Part shown: positions 1-12,037 of the stretch, one piece after another
How positions within the stretch are numbered: position 1 is the first letter of the stretch
How the letters are laid out: every line of letters starts with the position of its first letter
Origin: Abelmoschus esculentus
Lineage: Eukaryota; Streptophyta; Magnoliopsida; Malvales; Malvaceae
NCBI GenBank assembly: GCA_035048815.1
Contig: JAUCBN010000037.1
Span: forward strand, 16,210,001-16,274,000
Length of the DNA stretch: 64,000 bases
Direction of reading: 5' to 3'
Notes under the pieces: generated by a model
Seen by the model: only the letters and a program-made list of their open reading frames with translations
The model's database searches: none
Told to the model about the DNA's origin: nothing
Program-made: the position numbers and the translations under genes

Positions 1-111
1 GATGGTGCTGGAATGATATTTGCCTCACAAGCAGCAAGGGAATATGGTCAAGGACCGCGACCAGAGTGGTTGCGGATGTGTGTCGGTAGGAATTTCGAAA
101 GAGCGACGTAA
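1..111 (+). CDS. possible 3' end of an unidentified gene
   Basis: An open frame runs from the first base of the window to a TAA at 109-111 and encodes 36 residues ending in VGRNFERAT. The codon use looks coding, and the following DNA to about position 250 is less AT-rich than deeper intergenic DNA, as a 3' UTR might be. No family is recognised. It could equally be a chance open frame at the window edge, so this is only a possible terminal exon. Confidence 0.3.
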   Translation, partial: DGAGMIFASQAAREYGQGPRPEWLRMCVGRNFERAT

Positions 112-866
112 CTCCGATAAACGTTTGTTGTCTTTTAGATCAAAGGAGGAAATGAAAGTGTGATTGGTTTGCTTGAGTTGCAGAAAATGTGTTTCATAAA
201 TGTGGGACTGTTAAAAAATTGGCACATACGGTTCTGTTCCGTTGGATATATAAAATGTATATAAAATGTTTAGAGTTTTTATTTGGAAAAATAGGGTTTA
301 AAAGTTTATTTGGAATCTCGGTCAGAAGTTACGGTTTAAGTGAGAAGATACAATTGTAAATAACGATTCGAGAGGAAGACAACACTTATAAATAACGTTT
401 TTTAGTTTTTAATATATATTTTTTAAAATTTTTATGGATTACGTCATATGTACATGACATTCTGCCATGTATACCGTAAAAATTAGTCTAAAATTTAAAA
501 TATAACTAAAGATTCTTTATATTTTAAAAAAATTATATAAGTAAAAGAGAAAAAATGTGAAAACTTGGTTGGAATTCTTTTGGAAAATGGCATTTGAAGT
601 ACTACTTTACATAATTGTTCCTATATAAAGGACTCATTTCATAAATGTAGGAAACTTCAGGGGCATGCAAATGCAAATTCCCATAATTATCTGGTAACAA
701 AAAATAACGTTGGCTTCGCAGCAATAGAAAAAAGGAGAGCTTTGAGGTCCAAATTTAATCTACCTTGAAACCCTAACCATGACCTGATCCAAAATCCCCA
801 ATCTTCATCCTCCACCAGAATAAAAGGCAAAGGAAAATCAGCATCAAATCTCTCAACTGCTAGACG
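112..866. other. intergenic DNA and promoter/5' UTR of the PP2A gene
   Basis: AT-rich DNA. The last 150 to 200 bases before the ATG at 867 are more GC-balanced and contain leader-like sequence, so transcription of the PP2A gene probably starts there. No open frame or transposon boundary could be supported. Confidence 0.5.
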
Positions 867-3416
<2,550 letters not shown>

Positions 3417-3524
3417 TTCTCGTAGTTTTCGTATTTCCTGCTGTACTTTTTTTATCATTCTTTCGGTTCTGTTGCTGCATTCATACGTGTCTGTAGGCTT
3501 CATTTGTAGAATAACAAGCTTATT

Positions 3525-3548
3525 CCCCCCCCCCCCCCCTTTTTTTTT
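3525..3548. repeat. C15-T9 homopolymer tract in the PP2A 3' UTR
   Basis: Fifteen C followed directly by nine T, about 110 bases after the PP2A stop codon. A G10 run also lies in intron 1 at 1552-1561. Such tracts slip easily and their length may vary or be misread. Confidence 0.85.
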
Positions 3549-3599
3549 CTTTTAATTTTTCAAGTTCAAGTAATCTGGGTTGATTAAAGTACATGCTCC

Positions 3600-4156
3600 A
3601 TTTTTTTCCTGGAAAATGTTGATTATATGTGAGAGATTTTTGTAGATACAACTTTCTTGTTCTTCTTCGTACACCTTGTCAATCCCACTATTCTGCCTCT
3701 GAAATCTCCCCATTGATGATATGTGCATCTTCGTCTCAAGAATTTTCATACGGTCCAGTTGAAGCAGCGCTTTCTTAGATTTTGCACTCGGGGAGGCTGA
3801 CCCTACCGTCGTCTCCACCGTAGGATCCGAATCTCTTCCCACCTTCTCGGGGACCTCTCGATGTTGGAAAGCTTCTTGTGGGCATGGCAGGATGCGAGAC
3901 ACGACACACTCTTCTTGTGGTGGTCGCATATGGATTCATTGTATATGGATTCATTGTAATGGAAACCTTCGGTTCTCCCAAGGACGAGTAGGTTGAGCCG
4001 GGTGCAAAGCAGGCAAGGGATCAGCAACTCGAAGAACTTGGCGAATTCATTCGCTATGAACACGATAAACCCGACGAAGAATAACGAGAAGATCTTCACC
4101 CATTCGAGTAATGCATGCGTAGACGAAGAACTTCGGGACCAACCCGAGTTCTTATT
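3600..4156 (-). pseudogene. decayed DUF593 / GTD-binding (myosin-binding) protein fragment
   Basis: Read on the minus strand, the frame from 4156 to about 3862 resembles the N-terminus of plant DUF593 proteins: a hydrophobic segment after LLEWVKIF, then PCLLCTRL, an ICDHH motif and CHAHKKLSNI. In the family these residues form a membrane anchor and Cys-rich region that precede the coiled coil which recruits myosin XI. Here there is no in-frame ATG before an upstream stop at 4157-4159. After about 3862 the frame runs to a stop at 3803 without family similarity, while another frame (3929-3552) carries acidic, coiled-coil-like residues. This suggests truncation, a frameshift and probably an internal deletion. 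It lies tail-to-tail with PP2A. Alternatives are a first exon of an unusual spliced gene. No function should be assumed. Confidence 0.5.
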
Positions 4157-4159
4157 CTA

Positions 4160-6148
4160 TGATTTGCTTGAATGACTGTTTTGTTATTTTTAGTGAAAAC
4201 ATTCGTCCAAAAGTCCAAATATAGAGTTACAATATATTCTCTCTTTCGGAACCGAAGATCTTCTTCACAATTTTATCTTTTAAGAGAGATGCATGGGCAT
4301 GGGTTAGTTTATGGCAACCCAATATCATGACCACTCTCTCCTCTTGTTTTGAGACAAAAGAGAGACAATGAAGGGTTAATGTCTGATTTGAAGGGAAATC
4401 GAAGATTTGGAGTGGTGAGGTTTCTACGACTATATACATAAGGCATTGATTAGAGAAAACTGGGTTTCTTAGGACAAGTTTGGACATAAAAATGGGGGTT
4501 TCTCAGGCAGATTCAAGTCAATTGTACCAATGGAAGAAAAATGTTGGGTAAAAATGTAGACATTTATGAGATGTATGTTAGTATAATACTGGTGTTTGAA
4601 TTCGTATCTTTAAAAAAACAATAATTTTTTTAACTACTGAAGTAAGGTAATTCGTACAGGTGATTCGTACATATTATAATATATAAAAAGGAAACTAAAA
4701 AGGACAAAAAAAATTGTCAGCTTAAAACTACATCTTTAAAAAAATGGTAATATTCATTTTTACTGCACTGAAATAGTCATTAAACTAAAAAAAAATCATT
4801 TATATCACTAAAATTTCAAATATTATCGATGCTAATTAAATTTATCGAACTATTTAAAATAATCATTGCACCTTGTACATGTTTAATGAGTTTAAAGATT
4901 ATTTTATAATAATTTAATAAAATTTAATTATTATTTTATAACTATTTAAATGACAAATTTATATCTTTTAATACTTTAATAATTAAAACTCCCATTTTAT
5001 TGAACCCTAAATAATATTCTCTCTTAAAATTCTATCCCAAGTGCTGAAGGTTAAAGTAGAAAGCAACTCATGCATCCAAGAATCTCATTCCATTACTTTT
5101 TGTATTTTACTTGAAAACAAACCAGTGTTCGATGCTATCCACAAGGATTGGGGAGGGAGATTTCTTAAAGGATTGGTGGACATATACAATCAAAACAAAT
5201 CTTTAAGTTAATTATGCCGTATTCGAATATGATCAAAGATTTAAATTTTAATTTAATTCAATTAATTCATACGAGTTTGATATGTTTAAATCTTGTCTTC
5301 AAGTTATAACAATAGTTTGAAATGAGATTTTATTGTATCCATGAATCAAATCATTATGTGAATTATATGTTATTTAATTGTTGTTAAAATTTAAACTCTA
5401 GATTTTAAGGTCGGAATCAGAATTTTAATTTGAGAGGTAAAATATAATATTTTAAAAATAAGGAAATAAATTATAATTATCTCATAAAATTTTTAATTTT
5501 AATATATAAACTAAAAAAAAATATCAAGTGACAAGTAACTTGATTTCATTTAAGTATGTCTCGGGTTTGAGATGTTGAGTATGCAGAAAATCTTTACCGA
5601 ATGATTCCCTCACAAAACTAAATGTGTGACGCAAATCAGGGTGCAAATCGGTTACCTCTTTCTCATGACTCCATTTATATCTTCACTTTAAATTAGAGGG
5701 TTTAGGGGTTGTGGTTAGGGTTTAGATAATTAGGAGTAGGGTTATTTTTTAGGGTGTAGGGTTTAGAATTTAAAATATAAAAAATAAGGGTTAGGGTTTA
5801 AAATTCAAGTTTTTAAATTTTTTTTAAAGAATGCATAGAAAAGAGGTAGAAGATTTTTATTTTGTAAATCGGTCCATAGAACCAAATGAATATTTAAATC
5901 TGCAATAATTTCCATGATTACCCTACTCCAATGGTGGTCCATAGTAAATGACTTATTGGTCGTGGAATCTTTAAGAAAACTAATGTTTCCGTGGCTAAAA
6001 CATAGAGTTAGATGAACCCACGTAATGGATCTAACCATAGATTCTCTCAAGTTGCTTAGAGCACACGTTTCTCCAAGCATTATTTAGACACACAGCTTCA
6101 TCACCCACCATATCTGTGATCGAGTGAGCTCGGTTTGTACCGAACACG
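4160..6148. other. AT-rich intergenic DNA
   Basis: Apart from the telo-box-rich repeat at 5639-5870 listed separately, this stretch shows only AT-rich sequence. Short open frames on the minus strand (for example 4227-4487 and 5805-6080) have no recognisable domains and low-complexity composition, so no gene is called. Confidence 0.5.
5639..5870 (+). repeat. MITE-like element rich in AGGGTTT telo-box motifs, copy 1
   Basis: An AT-rich element carrying many AGGGTTT / GGGTTTAG units. It is bordered by imperfect inverted ends: TACCTCTTTCTCATG near 5653 on the left and the complement of TACCTCTTTTCTATGCAT near 5830-5850 on the right. A second, related copy lies in the opposite orientation at about 10570-10835. 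Being dispersed and bounded, it is not a telomere. The transposon class is unknown. Confidence 0.55.
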
Positions 6149-6568
6149 ATGGTCGACAAAAGAACCGACACCAACTCACTGTGCGAGAAATCGATGAAGG
6201 TGGTGGTCAACATCTTTAAACTCTCATCCTTCTCGATTGCCAGGATGAGTCTAGGTCAAGCAACGGCAAACAAAAGCCTACCCTCCGCAGTGACGGATTC
6301 GGTTGCGGAGTTACGGATGCCTCGATCTTCCTCCGGGATGTCGGAGAAGTCGCAGAGTCTGTCGACACCGTATTCGTTCGTGATGCAGCCGGAGAGCGGA
6401 GGAAACGAAGGGATGATGGTTGGTGGAGAGAAAAAAGATGAGTGTGACGGCAAATTTGCTGCCTATATTAGGAAAGTGCATGAGAAGAACCGAGGCAATT
6501 GGCATGAAGCAGCAAAGCTTTCACCCTACATAATGCCACCTCCTCCCACACCATTAAGAAGAAAGTAG
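6149..6568 (+). CDS. small hypothetical protein (139 aa), single exon
   Basis: An ATG-initiated frame of 139 residues ending at TAG 6566-6568. It is richer in GC than the flanks, has balanced amino-acid use, and reads like a real plant protein. A moderately hydrophobic N-terminal part (VVVNIFKLSSFSIARMSLG) is followed by a Ser-rich middle, an acidic stretch, a basic segment with AAYIRKVHEKNRGN, and the tail MPPPPTPLRRK. No known domain is recognised. There is no clear signal peptide. No neighbours point to a role. It may be a lineage-specific small protein or a retained single-exon gene. Confidence 0.6.
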   Translation: MVDKRTDTNSLCEKSMKVVVNIFKLSSFSIARMSLGQATANKSLPSAVTDSVAELRMPRSSSGMSEKSQSLSTPYSFVMQPESGGNEGMMVGGEKKDECDGKFAAYIRKVHEKNRGNWHEAAKLSPYIMPPPPTPLRRK

Positions 6569-7784
6569 TCGGAGATTTAAATTATAGTTACGATTATATT
6601 TTCAGTTACGTTACGTTTATTATGCTTATACACACAATATATGTTAATACGGACCTAGTCACCGTAAGTGTCGCGATTGTGATTTTTAATACGATCATTG
6701 TAGGTATCATGATTGTGTTTATTATACTATAATATAAACATAATAATTATAAGTATCCCGATTTCGAAAAATGTTTATATTATTATATAATTACAGTTTT
6801 ATAATTGTATATCGACACAATTGTAAGATAATATTAATTTATTTATTTTAATTATTTAATAATATATATGATAAATTATTCGATTTTTTTTATTGAAACA
6901 ATTGTATTTCAACAAAATTTAGATGCTAGACATGAAGAATATTTGGATTCCACACAATATCTCTTTACTAGTGTTACAGATAAGTTTCAATTGCTTCATC
7001 ATGGGATAATAAAAAATAAAATAAATTGTTTGATTCAAGGATAATTCAAATTAAATCCGATATTGGTAAAATGGGGCCATCGTGCATAATTGGAAAGTTT
7101 GTGTTTCATATGGGGCTGGATTAAACTAGATACGGTAAATGAGTCGTTTGATTTAGATTTGATTCAGATGATTTTATATTTGAATATATAAATTTGGGTC
7201 GGTTTATGTTTAATTCGATTATAATTCGGGTTTATAGTTATTTTAATTTATTTGGGTATTGAGTCAAATTATTTGTTTTTTATTTGATTAATATCAAGTT
7301 AATAGAAAATCGATCAGTTTTAGTCAAGTTTTCAAACCGAATTATGTTTTTCTACCTGTTCGACAATTCACATCTTATATTTCTTTAATTTTTAAGATAT
7401 TTTATTTATATTGAATTATTTTCAGTTTAAATAAAATTAATTCTGGTTCATTAAATTTAATTAAAAAATAATTCAAATTTAATTTTGGTTCAACTAAAAT
7501 TTAGGTTAATTTTGAGTCTCAAATCAGGTCTCGGGTTAAAATATCAGCTTGCAGATCTGTTTTAATTAATAAAACTAAATGAACAATAATCCAACACAAG
7601 TAGCAACAGAAACAACAAAGAAAATAGACATGACAATTCAGTTCTGTTCTGTTTTTAATCTGTACATCAAAAACAAAGGGATTCGAAAACCACTTTCCTA
7701 ATCTTTACCTTATGTTCTTTACTTCCCTAATCCTCTAATAATAAGCTTTTCCAGTTTTACTTATTATAATCCAATATCACATGG
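6569..7784. other. AT-rich intergenic DNA
   Basis: No open frame or repeat boundary can be supported. Segments around 7130-7560 are full of TTCGGGTTT and GATTAATAT-like words typical of degenerate plant repeats. The part just before 7785 is the 3' flank of the minus-strand MYB gene. Confidence 0.5.
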
Positions 7785-8890
7785 TTAAGCAACACTGAGC
7801 ATGCTATGTTTATCTCCATTGCTAAAGTCTGGCATTACCTGAAATGGAGAATGCCTCGAAGCCGAAGACAATGAATCCATATGATCAGACCACAAAGACA
7901 ACTCGAGCGACAACGATGAAGGCTGTGGAACCGGAACCGAGTTCGTGTTAAGATCGGATATCTGAAGAGCTGAGAAATTAGAGACCTGACTGATCAGGTT
8001 AGATGTTGCAACATTGTTATTTGATTGATTCTCCTGTTTTATGGTGAGATTTTCAATCAGATTCTCGGATGGCTGAGCTGAATTCCCTTGTATATCAACT
8101 CGATCTTCTTCCATTGGAATTGCCTGTACCTAAACAAAGAGAAAACTCAAACCGATGATCGGGTTTAATTGCCTGATCGGGTTTATAATTGGTTTTGTTT
8201 TTGAATATTAAGAGTTAAATCTTATGATTCAACCGATGATTTTTTTCTTTCTTTTGAATTTATAATTTCGCCAATTTTATAAGCAAAATAAAGTGAAAAT
8301 GTTAGACAAAAAGTAGTAACGATCAATACCGTATCGGTGGTAATATCGAAGAGGCTAGATCTACGGCGGCGACGGTTGAGATTGCTTCGCCGGAGAAAAT
8401 ATTTTTGAGCATGGCTTGCTATTTGTGTCGGCGTACGAGTCTTGACGAAATTTCTTGAAATCCTTCTCCAATCCCCTTTTCCTACTTTTTGCAGTCCTGC
8501 CAGAAACAGTTTGTGTTCTTCCTCCGTCCAAGGCACTCCTAAATTTCATTTTAAGAAAATCATAAACCTAAAATTCAAAAGAGAAACAAAAGGAAAATAT
8601 CAAATCTACATATGTAAACCTCGTTTGCGGTCGCGATTCCCGGTGGTTTGACGAACGGCATCATCAGCGGAGGCATATCCGGCGTTAAGTTTATCATCGC
8701 CTTGATCTTTGTTGTTCTTGTTTCCTTCCGTATTCAATTCATGAATGTGTTCGTACTGGAAAAGATTGTTCATACTAACAGATTTCCTCATCGAATCAAC
8801 CACCACTCTGACTCCGAAAAGCATGATCTCTCCACCTCCACCGCCGTCCACGGTGGATAAAGAGGCGGATGGGCAAGTAGCAGGCGGCAT
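7785..8890 (-). CDS. 1R-MYB (SHAQKYF class) transcription factor, MYBD-like
   Basis: Coding exons on the minus strand: 8890-8620, 8538-8330 and 8129-7785, giving 274 residues with GT-AG introns in agreeing phase. Residues 23-43 hold the LFGVR motif followed by MRKSVSMNNL, a conserved N-terminal element of this clade. Residues 92-143 form a single MYB repeat with VPWTEEEH and the SHAQKYF signature, followed by a basic RRRRR patch likely to serve in nuclear import. Near the C-terminus LSLELSL matches an LxLxL (EAR) repression motif. No zinc knuckle is present, which separates it from KUA1/MYBH and points to the MYBD/At1g74840 type, known for roles in light and hormone responses. It probably binds I-box/TATCCA-like elements and represses transcription. 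The exact orthologue is not settled. Confidence 0.93.
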
Positions 8891-9049
8891 CCCAATATTT
8901 TTCCCTTCTTCCGATTTTTCGCCGCGAAAAGGAATCTTTCGGCCGTTAGTGGAAAAAAGCTAAAGGAACCGATATCGAAGTCGAGCGGAGAATATAATAT
9001 ATAGATAGAAAGACAACGCTGTGCAGGCTGTTTTCGATCTGCGAAAAAA

Positions 9050-9057
9050 CACGTGGC
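9050..9057. promoter_or_regulatory. G-box / ABRE (CACGTGGC) upstream of the MYB gene
   Basis: CACGTGGC lies 160 bases upstream of the MYB start codon, with a TATA-like stretch at about 8995-9003 between them. G-boxes bind bZIP and bHLH factors such as HY5 and ABF. Arabidopsis MYBD is known as a light-responsive HY5 target, so the position is suggestive. The link here is inferred. Confidence 0.55.
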
Positions 9058-9059
9058 GT

Positions 9060-11290
9060 AAAATAATTGGTTACAGTGCTTGTCTGTTTGAAAATCTCCA
9101 AGAAGATAATGCTTCAGTGTTATTAAAAATTATCCCTTCCTTTATTATTTATCTTTAATTTTTTTAATTAAAGGTGATAATATTTTTTATTAGACTTGAT
9201 CGAATTTAATTTATTAAATAATTTAATAAAAACAAGATTAAATTGTATGGATAAATAAATGTATAATTTAAATTAATTTTTATTTTTTAAATAATAAATT
9301 TTAATAAGTGATTATTAATCTAAATCATTTATTTTAATTATTTAACGATTTTAAAATCGTATAAAATTTAATAAAATTTTTATATTAAATAATTTGATCT
9401 TATCCCATTATATCTATACTTCAAAATTAAAATACATTAAACAAATATTTTCTTAAGCATGCTCGGACATTCTTTTAATTATATTTTCTTTACTGTAAAC
9501 AAAATTTAATCAATTAAAAACTATTTATTATTTTCGGTAATTATAATTTTTATGTTTGTTAATTTAATAAATTCTATTTTACTTATTTTAAATTACCGGT
9601 TTGTATATTTATTAAACATTTTAATTATATTTTATACTTAATTTTAGATAATATCAAATATAAAATTATATTTGTTATTGTCAATGTATCGAATATAATA
9701 TCATAAACATTTATAAAAAAATTTAACATCATGTGAAAGATAAAAATATGAGTTTATTTCGTATAAAAAAATTTATCACAAAATCTGACTTGATCTATTA
9801 TAATCCATAATATTTAATATATATTTTATATTATATTTAATATTTTAAATTTTTGGATTAGAATAATTTTAATTATATTTTTTATTAAAATAGCGAGAAT
9901 AAAATAGGATCAGGTTATATTTTTGTTATGTCGGGTCGAGTAAGGACAGAGCGGGTTTAAGTAAGTTTTTTTTTTTTCGAATTGAGATCAGGATGACCAA
10001 AAACTCGTCCCGTCCCGTTCCATTGCTATCCCTAAAAAATTATCATTCGGAAACATGTAAAAAGTTAGAAAGTTAATATGGATTTAATATTAAAATTCTA
10101 AATTTAATCAAATCATACTTCATTAAACTAAAAAAATAAGGCACAAAGTTTTCAACTTGCCAGTGTTATTTTTTCCAGAACTTTAGACTAAATTTATAAT
10201 CATAATATTAAACCCAGAGTGGAATTGACTTAAAAAGGTTAATATATATATTTAAGTGGCTAATGCAATTATTCTCTTACTAATTAAAGTGTTAATGCTT
10301 AGATTTAGAAGCTTTTTAGAGTGCAGGCCAAGTGTAATTGAGTACAAAGCTCAATTATAGTGTTGCATCATGCATCAACTTACTTTTCTTTTAAAAATAT
10401 GTTCGATAATCAAATAAATTTCGATTATATTTAAAATTGAATTAGATTATATTTTTAAATAATTCAAAAAAAGTCTTTATTCATTTTTTATTAAAAAATT
10501 TGAATAAAAATTATAATTCTAAAAGAATAATTTTTACTACTCGATCTAAATAAAGCATAATCATTCAAGGAGTAGAAATCTTTTACCTCTTTATCATGTC
10601 TTCATTCATGTCTCCTATTAAAAAATTTTAAAAAAATTGAATTTTAAACCATAACCCTTATTTTTTATATCCTAAACCCTAAACCCTACACCATACAAAT
10701 ACACTCTACTCTTAATTTTCTAAACCCTAACTACAACCCCTAACCTAAAACCTTAAACCTTACACCCTTAACCCATTAATTTAAAACAGAGATACGAATG
10801 GGGGCATAAAAAATAGATAGATGATTTGTACCCGGATAGCTTTGATTTCTTACAAGTACTCGTAAATGAATATTTTGTCCGTGTAAGACACGTGCTGCAG
10901 TCTGCAAGTGAGGGTTGATTATGGAACATCACACACTCGCATCAGTGTCAGGAGTTTAGTGTGGAATGAAATACAATTAGTAGGATTTTAATCTCAGTTT
11001 AACTGGGAAATAATCATGTTTAATCTACTTAAAACCAAAAGTTGTTTTCATTATGCATTATTACCAAAATAGCATCATTTAAAATTTTATTTCATAAAAT
11101 AAAAATATTTTCATACGTCTTCACTATAAACTCATCATGCACGAAAATAGTATCAAAATGCTTTTAATTCCTACAAAAAAACATCCCCCATTTGTTTGTT
11201 TTATTGCTTCACTGTTCATACAGACAAAGTAATAAAAAAAAACAAATGACAATTCGCATCAACTAAAAAGCAAGCAAAAAGGTCCATTAT
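9060..11290. other. AT-rich intergenic DNA
   Basis: No coding potential seen. It holds the second copy of the telo-box element (10570-10835). Around 9890-10035 is a degenerate repeat ending in CTCGTCCCGTCCCGTTCC, and a related end occurs near 55615-55635. Confidence 0.5.
10570..10835 (-). repeat. MITE-like telo-box element, copy 2 (inverted relative to copy 1)
   Basis: The reverse complement of this segment aligns with 5639-5870: an outer GGGTACAAATC end, then GGGGTTGTAGTTAGGG, GGTGTAGGGTTTAGG, and a shared AAAAAATAAGGGTTA block. The two copies differ at many positions, so they are old insertions of one family. Confidence 0.55.
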
Positions 11291-12037
11291 TTGAGCTACT
11301 TCCTGCCTTTAATCACAAAGAGAAAGCAGCAGGAGGAGGAGAAGCTGTTGTTCTTTCACTTAAGCTTCCAAAGGTAAAATCTTTCTCCTCTTCTAAGCTG
11401 CAATAATGGGTTTTTTTTTTCTTACCCTTTGTTACTTAGCTTCCCACTTGATTCTTTTTACCATTGCATTTTCTCTTCATTCATGAAGATAGGTTGCTTG
11501 TATATGTAATATGTATGTGTTAATTGATTATCTGGGTTTGGGTTTAATTAGAATGTAGAGGTGAATTTGTCACTGGTAGATCAAAAGATGGTGTGATTTT
11601 AGCTTTTGGGTATGTGAAAAAGCTTGTTGATAGGTGCTCAGTGCCCTGGTTTTCTTGGTTCTTATTGGGGTTCAGATCAAACCAGTGTTGTTGGTTGCCA
11701 CTTGTGAGATTCCTTTTTTTAGCTTTAGAAGTGACCAAACTTGTTTGGTCCATTCATGTTTGAAGAATCATATGTCAATTCTGACATTCATAAATTTATG
11801 TTTTCAATGGATTCTTAGGCTGATATTTGTTGCATATTTCACCGGATGTTTACTTGGTGGATCAAAGGATATATGTGTCGAATTCGTATATTTTCCGCAC
11901 TGTTATTCGTTCTGATTGTGTTTTTGTACTGTGGTTTCTCTATGAAGACTTGTTTGAACTAGTTGAAAGGTGCATCGACTCGGTGTTCTGCAATTACCAG
12001 AGGCAAAAAAGGGTCCTTGTTTGTTTGTTGTCTTGTC
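11291..12037 (+). promoter_or_regulatory. promoter and leader region of the TPS5-like gene
   Basis: From about 11310 the sequence becomes less AT-rich, with a purine-rich leader, a possible donor site after 11370, and several small upstream open frames before the ATG at 12038. Class II TPS genes commonly have long leaders with uORFs. The exact transcription start and leader intron cannot be fixed from sequence. Confidence 0.4.

Noticed and set aside
5690..5800. Interstitial telomere sequence
   Set aside because: Motifs are irregular and interrupted, and a second copy shows they belong to a bounded dispersed repeat.
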